Shown here: piece after piece, positions 1 through 11,976 of the stretch | How positions within the stretch are numbered: the stretch's first letter is position 1 | Layout of the letters: each line of letters begins with the position of its first letter | DNA from: Physcomitrium patens | Taxonomy: Eukaryota; Streptophyta; Bryopsida; Funariales; Funariaceae | Length of the DNA: 64,000 bases | Reading direction: 5' to 3' | Assembly (NCBI RefSeq): GCF_000002425.4 | Contig: NC_037254.1 | Span: forward strand, 7,236,144-7,300,143 | Notes under the pieces: model-generated | The model's database searches: none | What the model was told of the DNA's origin: nothing | What the model saw: only the letters and a program-made list of their open reading frames with translations | Program-made: the position numbers and the translations under genes

Positions 1-850
1 CGTTTTTAACTACCTTAAATATTCATAGGTATTCAAGCTTAATATTACTACTAGATGAATTAGGCAACTTCACATTTTTTACTACCTTCTATATAAGTTG
101 GTACTCAAGCTTAACATTATTGTTAAATGAATTGAGCAATCTCATATCTTTGACTACCTTTGATATAAGGATGTGCTTTAGCTTGATACCATTGTCAAAT
201 GAATTATGTAATTTTAATTCTTTATCTATTTTTGATATGAGTGAGTATAAAAGCTTGACATTATTGCCAAATAAATTAGAGAATTCCACATCTTTGTCTA
301 CTTTTGATTTAAATAGATTCAAATGGTTGACATTGTTGGAAAATTAATTAGACAATCTCATATCTTTAACTACTTTTGATATAAGTGAGTACCAAAGCTT
401 GGCATTGTTATCAAATTAATTTTACAACTTTACATCTTTGACTATTTTAAGAATATATAAGTGATCAATGTTGAAATCATTGCCAAATTAATCATGCAAT
501 AATACATCTTTAACTTCTTTAGATATAAATAAGTATAAAAGCTTAACAATATTGTAAAATGAATTAAACAACCTTATATTTTTTACTACCTTATAAATAT
601 GTAATTGCTCAAGTTTATCATTACCAAATGAATTGAAAAACCTCACATCTTTAATTATCTTTGGTATAAGAGGGTACTTAAGCTTGACATTATTACCAAA
701 TAAATTGACGAACCTCACATTTTTAAGTAGTTTTAATATAAGCAAGTGATCAAGCTTGACATCATTGCCAAATTAATTGCAAAATCTTATATCTTTGACT
801 TTATATGATATCAAAGGATGCTCAAGCTTTATATCATTATTAAGAGTAAT
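1..850 (+). pseudogene. decayed leucine-rich-repeat array (plant TIR-NBS-LRR type), cut by the window edge
   Basis: A tandem array with a 72-bp period, equal to 24 codons. The homologous 'ctcacatctttga'-like block recurs near 69, 141, 213, 285, 357, 429, 501, 572, 642, 713 and 785, so about eleven to twelve copies are visible. Where the plus frame is still open (120-347) it reads as repeats with the pattern LxNxLxNxxSLxxFDxxxxxSLxxL, which is the repeat seen in plant LRR disease-resistance-like proteins of mosses. Most copies carry stops, and one is about 2 bp short (572 to 642). The array is very AT-rich, as if C and G positions had turned over to T and A. No NB-ARC or TIR sequence lies in the window, so any such part would be to the left. 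It cannot be a working gene; the assignment rests on the period and the residue pattern. Confidence 0.7.
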
Positions 851-2640
851 GGTCAGCACATTCTTAAAAAGATATCTTTTAAGATAAATTAAAAATCAAT
901 AGATAATATATTCACAAGTTACTAAAAAACGTCAAACCAAAAATAAATAAGATATGTATAAAATAAAATAGTACAAAAATAAAGTATGTTAAAGATGATT
1001 AGATTTAGATTATATTAAAGAAATCTAAAAAAAGAAAATATTATAAAAAAAATACACTCAAAAGAATAAAGAATAAGGTTTGTTCTCGTAATAATATAAC
1101 CTAATCAAATTTCTTAGTTTGCAAGATAAAATAACTTTGACTTGGATTTTAAGATTTTCATCTTTATTATAGAAAGGTCTTTGAGAGTTTTGAAAATAAT
1201 ATTGGATCTATATATAGATTTTCTATTCTAAATATATCATTGAATTGTTTTAAAAGTATATAGATTTGTAGATATTTAAAATTTAATCATTTTGAATTTT
1301 GAGTTAACTTTATAAATGGGTAGAATTTTGTAAGTTTTATTTTAATCTTTGTCTATGTTTTAGAGGTTTATAAATATAGTCGTGGATTTAGAATATCCTA
1401 TAAATTTTTCAATATTTAAATATGGGGCCTTTGACTCAGTTCTTTTTTTTTGTTGACATTTTTTTTGCTTTGTCTTTTTCGAAATTTTGATCTATCGCCT
1501 TACTTGTAATACTTTTAATCTTAATAATATGTTCAAAATTTTTAGCAAGAAAATAATTTAGAAGATATAATTTTTTCAAATTTATAAAATTATCTTTTAT
1601 ATAATATGTGAAAAAAAAAAAAAAATTATACATAGACTTATTCATCCTATGACATTTAAATAGATAGCTTATATAAATATATGTTTATTTTATGATTGCA
1701 AAATGTCTTATGTAGACTATTTTTATATATGCTATAGATATGAATGGCTTAATACCATATAATCTATATTTTAAGCCTATGCCATGAATTGTACATGATT
1801 TTGTAAATTTGTACTATACTCTACAATGACGTGGCAAACTCTTCTGATACAAACTTCATACATTTTCTTTTTTATACACAACTTTGTTAAAAAATAAAAT
1901 AAAATAAAATTTCATCTAATTGACTATCACTAATTATATTTTTATTTATTTTACACATACAAAGTGTATAATCAATAATTTTTTCTAACTTTTTATATTA
2001 GTTTTTAAAAAATACAAAAAATAATATATGTAAATTTTATTGCTACAATAACTACTTCTGTGTGAAATTTAAAATATCTAAAGTGAACCATGTTTTTGAC
2101 AATTATTATTTTACTATTGCTTTCTCTTCTAATTGAATCTTCTTTGCTTTCATCTCTTTTCAATCCTTAACAACATCAATGTTAGTAATAATTAAAATGA
2201 TCCAACATATAATTTATACATTATTATTACTTCAACAAAAATTTGATACAAAATTACTTTATTTAGTGTTTATTGTAATAAAAATTAATGTTACATTGTT
2301 TAGCTATTCAATCACAAGTTCTTATCATCATCTATCCAAATATCATTTTCCATAAATAAAAGTTAACAAATAATAAAGTTGAATTAAAATAGGTTTCCAT
2401 CGATATAAAAGTTGACATCACAGTCAAGCTCCTATCAACTACTTGACAATATAAATATATCAACAATTCAATCAACATTAAGCTCCTTCCAACTACTTAG
2501 GAATATAAGTATATCAACAATCCAATCAACATTTTATTACAATAAACACTAAATAAAGTAAACACAAATAAATTTTAAAATTTTTTTGAATTAGTTTCGA
2601 TTAGGTTATATAAGTGTCAAACTTACACGATAATATCTCG
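851..2640. other. AT-rich intergenic sequence
   Basis: Very AT-rich DNA with no ORF that looks coding and no repeat unit I can define. Related short stretches ('aataaacactaaataaagta' near 2540 and 'ttactttatttagtgtttattg' near 2251) are inverted copies of each other, which may mark a small degraded foldback element between about 2250 and 2560. No RNA gene was recognised. Confidence 0.5.
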
Positions 2641-2662
2641 AAACAGTAGTATAATTACCAAC

Positions 2663-2971
2663 ATGGTAAGTATCAACGCCTTTCCATCTAGTTATGAAGG
2701 GAGGCTAAATCCCTTTGTATTGAAACAATATTTTTCAATCCATGTGTGTTTTTCACAAAGTGAACAATCGGTCCTGGGCGTCGAGCCGGATTTGCAGTCG
2801 GTGCCGAGGTACTCACAGAGCATCGACAATTTGATCGACGATGGAGTGCTAGAGCTCAGGCTACACAGCTCTTGGTGGGGTCTTCACTGTCTAGATGAAA
2901 TCCACGCCATTTCTGAGAATTCGAAGGCATTGAGTTTTACAAGATTCATTTCCTGCAGCAGACCCACTTAG
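2663..2971 (+). CDS. unassigned ORF at the AT-rich/GC-rich boundary, doubtful
   Basis: A 102-residue ORF that starts with ATG just where base composition shifts from AT-rich to about half GC. I recognise no domain. The first 30 codons lie in AT-rich DNA and the rest in GC-richer DNA, so the ORF may join unrelated sequence. A second open stretch in another frame follows directly (about 2958-3058) and would continue the coding-like composition if a splice or frameshift lay near 2955. It could be a gene fragment, the leader of the gene at 3580, or chance. Confidence 0.2.
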   Translation: MVSINAFPSSYEGRLNPFVLKQYFSIHVCFSQSEQSVLGVEPDLQSVPRYSQSIDNLIDDGVLELRLHSSWWGLHCLDEIHAISENSKALSFTRFISCSRPT

Positions 2972-3314
2972 CATGTCGTTGCTTGATGGGATGGACCTGC
3001 AAGCCTGCAACAACAGTGAAGCTCGCGACAGCTCGGTTATGCAGGACCACTTGGTCTGAGGAAGTTTTGTCGTTCGCCGTCACTGGCACCGTGATTGTGG
3101 GACCGCCCTTAGAGGATGACTAAATGGGTTTCTGTCCCTCATTAAATTCTATTTGTGACGATGGCGGGTTGAAATGTGTCTGCGTGGATTGGAGAACTTG
3201 ACAAGCGAAGAAAAGAATAACAGGGACTGAATATCGATTCCAGGTTGCTCCTGGAGACCCCTAGAATTTCGGAACCGCGCGGTAGAGGAGATGCTGCGTG
3301 TTGGGGATCAGCGG

Positions 3315-3344
3315 CCGCATGCCGAAGTGCCGCATGCCGAAGTG
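3315..3344. repeat. two tandem copies of a 15-bp unit
   Basis: The unit 'ccgcatgccgaagtg' occurs twice without a gap, about 235 bp before the ATG at 3580. It probably lies in the promoter or leader of that gene. Nothing else marks it as functional. Confidence 0.6.
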
Positions 3345-3579
3345 TAGGAATCACACAAACCGAATGGAATATTCTCTTGTGTGTGATTTCCAAAGAGGGC
3401 GGCGGTAGATGAAACCAAGGCAACCGACCTCAGACGAATCCCGCATTCAACCACTGCTGGCCACCGTTTTCTGGCCCCTCTCATAGCTCCTGCAGTCCGC
3501 TGCACCGCAGCACAAGTGGGTTGGCGCTTCGAGAGCTTTTCGAGGAGTGTTTGAGGAGAGGTTGTTACGCGGTATAGCA

Positions 3580-5424
3580 ATGGCGGAGTTAGGCGAGTTC
3601 TCTTGGCCCAACCCCAAGGGTGGTCTCCTTGGGGACCTCTACAGCGTGTATGGATCAGTCGAGCTTGACGCCCGTCATGTTATACTCCAGCAGTTCAACA
3701 CCATATCTACCATCCTCCTGTGGTTGCTGGCCGCCTGGGCCAAGATGTGTCTGGCTCTTTTGCCGACGCTCGTGCCCGTGCCTGTGTTGTCCACAGTTTT
3801 GCAGAAGCTAAGCACGGCAGGAGATGAATATACTTCTGCACTTTCCAGCAGTTTTGGTAGGCAGACGAAGTCCCATCTGGGCAGCCGCAGTAACTTGGCG
3901 GTCTCTGCGACTCCCATTGGCCGTGCCCTCACTCAGGTTTGGAGCTAATTTGTTTTGAAACTTTATTGGCACATCTATTACTGTTTCTAGGCGTGCGCTG
4001 TAAAGTAGTTGAGCCAATTGAGGTTCTGAGGATGACGTGATTTTCATGGATTTTAGGCCCAGACTAGAGTGCTGCTTTTATATGCGAAAGTTTCTCTCAA
4101 GACTTGGGTGATTTGGATTTGCATGCTAGGTGCTGGCTTTAGTGAACGATGTTCCGGCCTCCTCCAACAAGTATGTATTTCTTCAAGGCTTAGCTGACAG
4201 AGTGATTCAAGAGAACAGAATGGAAGGTGCCAGATATAATTCCATCAACCAAGCAGCATTGAAGAGTAGCTTCACCCGAACGATCTACCTACTTGGGCTA
4301 TCCTTAGAGAGTCGCCGTCAGAGTGATTCGTTTCTAGGGTAAGTTCTTTCATGCTAATTCTTAGCCCTTCATTCACAAAATTATGAAATTACAAATCACG
4401 GTGAATCTTGTCGGTCTTGGAGTGTATTAGAGACTTGAATTTGAATGCTTCTTAAAGTAGGTGATGCATGAAATTTCGATAGTGAAGAATGCTTCAAACA
4501 CTTTGTTTAATTTAGCAGTGGAATGTCCACCTCATGTTTGTTCCTGTCTCCGAGCGTGCAGTCGACTTGCAAAGAATCTTCCTGGTGGCGCTGCAGTTCC
4601 AAGTGTGATCTTCTCGGGCCCATTCGCTAAACTTTGGTCATTTTTTGGACAACTCCTGTCTCCACTGGGGTTTTTCAGTTCAAGGTCGAATCTCAATGAA
4701 TCAGCGTTGCAAGTCGCGAACTTGGTCGATGCAGACGTGGCCGAGAAATTTGCCATCGAACTTTTGTGGATTGCTGAAAAGCTGCTCGACTGTGGTGGGA
4801 TGGAGGTTGCGGTTCAACAATGGAGCTCAGTGTCGTACCTCGCAGAGCTTTCTCTACGTGCTTCTCCGAAGGTCCAGAAGTCCCTTGTCCGGCTTTCAAG
4901 TACGCCTCTCCATTTTCTTTCTTGTTATCCTTCAAATACAGGCAGAGCTTATCCACACTACTTACTCATCTGGGAAATAATTACTCATGGATTTTGCTGG
5001 TGACTCTGGCATTTGACATATTATTCTCATTGGTACTCAAAATGCATCATTAATGTTTGTTTAATCTCACGTTGCAGCTCTACTATGTAAAGGCTTGGTG
5101 GGGAACATGAGCATCCCACAAGAGGTTTGTTTCAAGTTGATGCTGTTGTGGTTACCTCTGCTCTGCAATGCGACACATGGTGGAGATGGTCCCATCTTCA
5201 ACTCTGCAGAAAAGGGAGAGGCTGAGAGGCAATTGGAGCTGCTTGTTGCATCTCTTCCAGAGACAGACCAGGAGCAGATTCTGTCTACCTGGCTGCAAGA
5301 GTATGCTATGTCTCAATCTGACTGGCCTAACCTCCAAAATTGTTATAACACTTGGTGTTACACAACACGGAAGTTGGAGCATGATACGTCAAACATCATG
5401 AAGCTGGAACATCTGAAGTATTGA
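3580..5424 (+). CDS. PRLI-interacting-factor/BTB-protein C-terminal-like plant protein, 4 exons
   Basis: Hand-built model: exons 3580-3936, 4130-4338, 4562-4899 and 5078-5424. All junctions are GT-AG and phase holds, giving 416 residues. The start ATGG at 3580 has a good context; the frame is open a little further upstream but without another ATG. A hydrophobic stretch sits at about residues 42-72. The second half matches, from memory, the arrangement in the C-terminal part of Arabidopsis At2g13690-type (PRLI-interacting factor, BTB-related) proteins: a 'DADVAEKF' helix, 'SPKVQKSLVRL', 'PQEVCFKLMLLWLPLL', and the end motif 'ILSTWLQEYAMSQSDWPNLQ' followed by a Trp-containing tail. No BTB domain is seen, and nothing in the leader supplies one. 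Function is unknown; family members are thought to be adaptor-like. Exon 3 could also start at 4461 or 4483, but only 4562, behind a strong pyrimidine tract, keeps the frame with the 4339 donor. Confidence 0.7.
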
Positions 5425-6439
5425 ATTGTACTCACGGGAGATCATTACCGTGACAAGCTCGCAACGTTGGTAACAATTGCTTTGTACATTCAGGATTAAC
5501 TTAGACAATGGCCCAACCATATATGTACAAAATATTTAAGGCATCTTATTCGATTCCACATGGCTAGGTTCCGCCATGCTTACCTTGTCGATGGCGCTCC
5601 AGATTCGTAGAGCAAAACTGGCTGACCATCACCGAACGGATTCGTTGCTGCCACAGAGACCGCAGGTTGTTCTCGGCAGTGAAGCTTGGAGGTCTACGAG
5701 TAGCTTTTCTCAATGAACGCTTAGACTTTAAATTCAACTGCTTAAATTAAACCGCTAACATAATCAGTTTGAAACTATTCCCTTTTTCGTCATTCCGATG
5801 GGCGCTCCACCAGTGTTGTCCTTATGTATATGTATACTTTTATTTTTAAATTAGTGAAACTACGCCTGTCACATTATCAGTTGGTATGTTTTAAGCAGGT
5901 CGAAAAACGCTGTCACTGCACAACCACCAGTGCTGTGCAAGCATACAGAAGCTCAATTTCACTGCTTTAAACTACGAACCTTTCACAACCGTCACTAAAG
6001 CATGAGCAGATATTGCAACGGCGAGAAACAATTCTCTCATTTGCTAATGCAACTCGTGTCTTGTCAGTGTGGAAGTGTGTCTTTGCATTTGACAAGCTCA
6101 GCCGTTGTGAAGCTAGAAATGCATGTGACGTGAGAATGTTGTTGGAAGAGTGTGCATATTCAATGAGAGAATACTTGATGGAAAAACAAGAAATGAACCT
6201 TATCAGAAGTTGAGATAGATTCACAACAAAGATGATGGAGGGTTTCCAAGGTCGACAACCCAACCTCACCTGCAATCTTCTTATTGTCAACATAACATCC
6301 CAAATCAAATATTTTGACTCTTTTAAAATTGATCATTATAGATTTTATTTATTAAGGCATCATCCAAAGAAATGGACAAAGTATAAACAATTGACATTCA
6401 ACAAAGATAAGAAATCCTTCTTTAAGATAGTTGAAACTA
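5425..6439. other. 3' flank of the 3580-5424 gene and spacer before the retroelement
   Basis: Holds the presumed 3' UTR, then sequence that grows steadily AT-richer toward the LTR at 6440. The ORFs here, including one of 113 codons on the minus strand (5967-6308), show no recognisable domain and no splice-consistent extension. Confidence 0.4.
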
Positions 6440-6992
6440 TGTCACGAACATAAATATTTATTTTGATAATTATCTAGATAATAAGAATAGATAGAAGTAA
6501 GTCAAAGTAGATAAATATGTTAATATTTTGTAGAAAGCTTCATAAAAGCTTCATAGACATTGCTTTGTCTTTATACATGTCTATAGGTGATTGGTAGGTT
6601 GAAAACTTGACCAACAAAGAAGCCACGTGTTGACATGTTGACCACTTGTAGTACAAGTTGGACATATGGTGCACACCTAAGAAACTTGCCTTGCAAATTA
6701 GACATATGTCCTACAAGTTGGACACGTAATTGAGGTCCTATAGCATGTTGCGATGTATTCTTTCATTAAGTAGTATATATAGAGGCAAGAGTGAGGCCTT
6801 CTTCACTCTTGTCAACTCTTTTCTTGGTTTTTAGTCTAGTTTCAAGAGACTTATGTTTTCTACTCTTTGACAATAGTCATTCCAATTCTTCATTGAATAT
6901 ACATACTTTCTTCTATGTTGTCACTTTCCTTTTGACAAAGAGTCCATGACTTTATGTAACTTCTTCTAGTTTGTGTCTTTGATAGATTGACA
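6440..6992 (+). repeat. 5' LTR
   Basis: Begins with TGTCA and, in my reading, ends with TGACA at 6988-6992, a perfect 5-bp terminal inverted repeat of the kind LTRs have. It aligns with 11977-12515. It contains two copies of a 'acaagttggaca' motif near 6653 and 6713, and a TATA-like element. The right edge is less sure than the left because no standard tRNA primer-binding site follows it. Confidence 0.75.
6773..6783 (+). promoter_or_regulatory. TATA-like element in the 5' LTR
   Basis: 'gtatatataga' followed by 'ggcaagagtg'. The same element is kept in the 3' LTR at about 12309-12319, in the position expected for the LTR promoter. Activity is not shown. Confidence 0.5.
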
Positions 6993-7188
6993 AGAGTGCA
7001 CATACAATATTAAATCTTTGTCTTTTTTTGATTAAGAGTGGATTATCTCTTTTTCTTGAGAAGACATAAGCATATTAGAAGTTGCGGATTACCCTCTTCT
7101 AAACTAATATTGTTTTTAGAATTTTTTTTTTTGATTCTTGAGTATTGTATTTTGTGAGAATACATACCTTTCTTCTTATTGTGCTAGC

Positions 7189-7900
7189 ATGGTAGAGCTT
7201 GCTGAAATGAAGAGTACAATGGCTCAAATGCAAGAGCAAATAAGAGAATTAATGCTTGCAATGCATCAACTCATTCTACCACCACAAGGAGCAACAAGAT
7301 TATCAGGTAATAAAGATATAGAGATGATTGAAGTTGCATCAACATCTACACCAAGCCATACTACTGCTCCTACAACGAAGCATTGTTCAAGTTTCAAGGA
7401 ACCAAAAATTGAATTGCCTGAGAAGTTTGATGGCATAAGATCTAAGTTTCGAGGATTCATCAACCAGATACAACTAGTGATTAAACTACAACCTCAAAGT
7501 TATCCAACTCAAGGATTATAAGTCAGGTTTATTGGAACACTACTTTTATATTCTGCTTCATCATGGTTTTCATCATTCCTTGAATGACGTGATCCAATAT
7601 TGGATAATTTGGAAGCATTCTTAACAAAATTTTGATCTATGTATAGAAGAACCTCAACGTTATTACAATTCAGTAATGACACCAACGACTTCTCAATCTA
7701 AACATTTGGAAGTAGAAGACATGTAAATTGATGCAATATGTTTTAAACCTCTTATCAAACAAGAAAAGATTCATCGTCATCAAAAAAGACTATGATTATA
7801 TTGTGGAGAAGCTAAGCACACTGATCAATATTGTCAAAAAAAACAATGCAAATACAATATGAGGAGTACTACTTTCAAAGATGAAAACACATCAGAAAAT
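7189..7900 (+). pseudogene. gag remnant with zinc-knuckle relic
   Basis: The ATG at 7189 opens a frame of 111 codons that stops at 7521. It encodes a short coiled region with Met/Gln-rich heptads, then 'ELPEKFDGIRSKFRGFINQI', which fits the capsid start of Ty3/gypsy Gag. Beyond 7521 the homologous sequence continues with stops and frame changes. Near 7793-7834 a CCHC knuckle relic can be read as Y-C-G-E-A-K-H-T-D-Q-Y-C, with a TGA where the first Cys would be expected two residues earlier. Not a working gene. Confidence 0.7.
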
Positions 7901-7969
7901 GAATTTGTCTAGCTACAATAGGGACAGTGCGGCTAGAATCTTGTATAATTCCTAATTAAGGTCTTATTC

Positions 7970-10900
7970 TCTCCTCAGAACCTTCTCCTTGTTTTATAAT
8001 AGATGTGCATTTAGGAACTAATAACTATAAAGCCTCTGCCTTAATAGATTTAGGAGCCTCTGCTTGTTTTTTAGATAAAGAATTTGTTAAAAGTCATAAT
8101 ATATAATTAACACGAAAAACTAAATCCGTACACGTAGAAGTCGTTGACGGTTGTCTGTTATCTTTTAGAGATGTTACTCATGAAACACTTCTTATAGATG
8201 TAATAATAAATGGTCATAATAGTCGTGTATTTTTTAATATAATTAGATCTCTCTCTAATCTAATCATTTAAGGTTTATTATGGCTAAAAAAGTAAAATCT
8301 TGTGATAGATTGGATTTCTCATAAACTTGACTTTTCTTCAAACATTATTAAGAGTTTTTCTAATCCAGTAGAAAGCCATGAGTCTAATATAATCAAACTT
8401 GTACTTGTAGGTACAAAAGCTTTTTTACATGCTGCAGAAGAAATATTGTCTTTTGTTATTTATACCACATCCATTTTAAATGTTGGAGGGATTTCAAGTG
8501 AAATTCTAAATCAATATGAAGATTTTTAAGATATTTCTAAAAAGAAGAATGTAAATATTTTCTCGGAGCATCATCCATATGATTGCTCAATCAATCTTAA
8601 AGAAGGAACTTAGCCACCATTTGGTCCAATCCATAGTTTATCACAAAATGAGTTGTCTAAACTCAAGAAGTACATTGATGAGAATTTGGCCAAGAATTTC
8701 ATATGCTATTCAAAATCTCCTGCAGGAGCTCTTATCTTATTTGTGAAGAAAAAAGATGCATCATTGTGAATGTGCATGGATTATTGAGGACTCAACAAGA
8801 TTACCATCAAGAATAAATATCCTTTGCCTTTGATGTCTAAACTTCTTGATCAATTAAATCAAGCTAAGATCTATACAAAAATAGATCTATGAGGAGCGTA
8901 CAATCTGATTTGCATTAAAGAATGAGATGAATGGAAGACTGCATTTTGAACAAGGTATGGACACTTTGAATATAACATCATGTCTTTTGGACTCACGAAT
9001 GCACCAACTGCTTTCTAATATCTTATGAGTGATGTTTTTCATGAATTTCTAGATGATTTTGTTGATGTTACTTAAATGATATTTTAATCTACTCAAACGA
9101 TGCAAAAGAATATAAAGTTCATGTTCGTCGTGTATTATAAAAACTCAGAGATGCGGGATTATATGCCAAGATCAAAAAGTGTGTATTCTACATTATCCAG
9201 TTGACTTCTTAGGATACATCATTTTAAACAATGGTCTAATGATGGATCTTTAAAAAATTCAAACAACTATAGAATGGAAGATTCCAAAAACAATAAGAGA
9301 TGTACAATATTTTTTAGGATTTGCTAATTACTATCAAATCTTTATTAAGAACTTTTCTCAAGTTGCAGCACCATTTACATGCTTAACTTGTAAAGATAAG
9401 ATCGACTGGAATACAAAAGTAGAAGTATCATTTGAAGTTTTGAAGAAAGCTTTTATTTATGCACCAATCTTGCATTGCATCGACTTTTTCAAAGCATTTT
9501 TTATAGAAACAGATGCATCTAACTTTGCCTAGGGTGTAGTCTTATCATAAATAGGAGCAGATGTCAAACTTCATCCAATAGCTTTTCATTCAAGAAAATT
9601 TTCAGCAGTCAAGATTAATTATAAGATCCACAATAAGGAATTTCTTGCAATCATGGATTTTTTTTCAAGAATAGCATCATTATTTAGAAGGCACTTCAAG
9701 TCCTATCATTGTATATATAGATGACAAGAATTTCTAGTATTTCATATCAGCACGTGTTTTGAATCATTGCCAAGTTCATTGGAGTATGTCTTTATTAAGA
9801 TTCAAATTTAATATCACTTATTGGCCAATAAAACAAGAAGGTTTGTCTGATGCCCTTTCTAAATGTTCTGCTTTATACCAAAAGAAGGAGAAGCAGCTTT
9901 TGACCAACAAAAGATAATTTTACTAAAGCCAAAATAATTTCATCTTTGAGCAATGAAATCAACATTGATTATTGATTTGACTTTTCTCAAGCAGATCTAA
10001 GCAAGTGTGTCCTGAGACCTTTTTTTTTTATGATATTAAAAATAACTCCTCTAAATCTCAAAATACTTCCAAATTTGAGTTTAAAGAGAATCTATTCTAT
10101 TTTGAAGGACGTTTATATATTCCAAAAGGAGAAGCATGATTACATGCTCTTGAAGCTCGTTACAATTTCCCTGCAGTAGGATATTTTGGATATAATAAGA
10201 CTTTGGAGCTTATATCTAGAGATTTTTTGAGGCCTCAAATGTAAAAGGCTATTAAAGAATTTATACAGACATATAATGTTTGTTCAAGATCAAAAACTCC
10301 TCGTCATCAACCTTATGGACTCTTCCAACCATTACTTATATCAAAACAACTATGAACTTCTGTCTCTATGGATTTTATCATAGATCTTCTAATTTCAAAT
10401 TCATATGATTTTATATTTGTGATTGTAGATCGTTTCACCAAGATGGTACATTTTGTACTATGTACAAAAACTATTACAGGTGAAGGAATAGCTAAACTCT
10501 TCTTTGTCAAGATCTATCGCTGTCATGGATTACCAAAGGATATTATATTAGACAAAGAAATATAATTTTTATCGAGATTTTAGAGAATTCTTTTCAAGAT
10601 ATTGAAGGTGGTTATAAAACTATCTTTAGCTTTTCACCCTCAAAATCATGGACAAACAGAATGGGTAAATCAAGTTTTAGAGTAATATTTGAGATATACC
10701 ATCAACTATCAACAAGATGATTGGACAAATCTTTTGCCATTGGTAGAGTTTGCTTACAATGATTTTGTACATTCTTCTACTCAACAAACACCTTTTTTTT
10801 GTCAATTATGGTTGTCATGTATGATTTGATACTTTTGACTTTCCAAAAGTTGATAATCATGTGGCGGAAGATATAGCAAATCGATTATCAAAGCTAATGC

Positions 10901-11430
10901 AATAATGAAGGTACAATTAAAAGATGTTCAAGAATGACAAAAAGCCAACATGGATGTTTATCGCAAGGAACAACCTTAATTCCACGTGGAGGATAAGGTA
11001 TGGTTACTTCATCGTAATATTAAAACTACTCGTCCTTGTAACAAGCTGGATTATTATAGGCTTGGACTATTTCTTATTTGTGAACAGATCAATCCAGTTG
11101 CTTATTGATTACACCTATTGGAGTCTATGAAAATCCAACTTGTATTTCATATGTCTTTACTTGAGCCATACAAGACAATGGATATACAAGGAAAGAGACA
11201 AATGCCACCACCTCCTATAGAAGTGGATAATAATAAAGAATTTGAAGTAGAAGAAGTCTAAGATTCAAGGCGACACCGAAATACTATAGAATATCTAGTA
11301 CATTGGCATAGATATGACATTAATAAACACATATGGTAGCCATCCAAGAATCTAGTAAATACATCAACTAAAGTTAAAGCTTTTCATCAATGACATCGAT
11401 CAAAACCAAGATAAAGAGTCAATAAATTCT
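7970..11430 (+). pseudogene. pol remnant: protease, reverse transcriptase, RNase H, integrase, chromodomain
   Basis: Domains in order. Protease: the active-site motif at 8047-8061 now reads D-L-G-A-S, where the family has D-S/T-G, followed by ACFLDKEFV. Linker and RT start: 'IDWISHKLDF' at 8308 and '[14 protein letters not shown]' from about 8614. RT core: the YxDD box at 9069-9080 reads Y-L-N-D, so one catalytic Asp is lost, next to a frameshift. RNase H: 'IETDASNFA' near 9503. Integrase: core strand 'FVIVDRFTKMVHF' near 10416, a second acidic site near 10550, and the 'HGQTE' Glu helix near 10650. Chromodomain: about 11230-11420, with 'IEYLVHWHRYD' preserved. Many in-frame stops and several frameshifts show it is dead. 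Confidence 0.85.
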
Positions 11431-11962
11431 TTGCTATAAAGCAAAGCAAGTCCAATAGAGAATTCATTCTATCTTGTATCATTCTTTCTTTGGATTTTTT
11501 AGTGCTTAGAAGATAGAGAATCAACAACTAACAAATTCAATTTAAGACCTATCATTTGTTGAGCTACGAGATGAGACATTGCGACTATCATAACCTTCAA
11601 GAGGACAAAATCGAGATGAAGATCTTCAAGAATGACATTTTCTTCTTCAAATAGATGGCAAGATACAACACATTTGGTACTACAACCTTAGAAGGGACTC
11701 CCGTTGTTTAGTGATACTTTTGGAAATGAGAACCAGTCTTTATGATATTACTAATGTTTTATTTGAAGGAAGTTATGAAGGCCTCAATAATGATCAAATA
11801 TCAAGGTGGTCTTCTTGCCTTGGTATTAAATATTATCGATGGTTGAAGGGATCTATCAACTACTTTTAAAGGGAACAAAGGTAGGAGTATGTAGTAAATA
11901 CAATTCGGTGCATCTTGGACTTCATCTACATGTAATCACCGCTCTTTGTGGAATTCGTCCCT

Positions 11963-11973
11963 AAAAAGAGGAG
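11963..11973 (+). other. polypurine tract of the retroelement
   Basis: An uninterrupted purine run, 'aaaaagaggag', ends 3 bp before the TGTCA of the 3' LTR. This is the usual place for the plus-strand primer of an LTR element. Confidence 0.7.
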
Positions 11974-11976
11974 TAA

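Noticed and set aside
4461-5003. ORF read as exon 3 of the 3580 gene from an acceptor at 4461
   Set aside because: Joined to the clear donor at 4339 it gives a stop at once. The acceptor at 4562 behind a strong pyrimidine tract keeps the frame.
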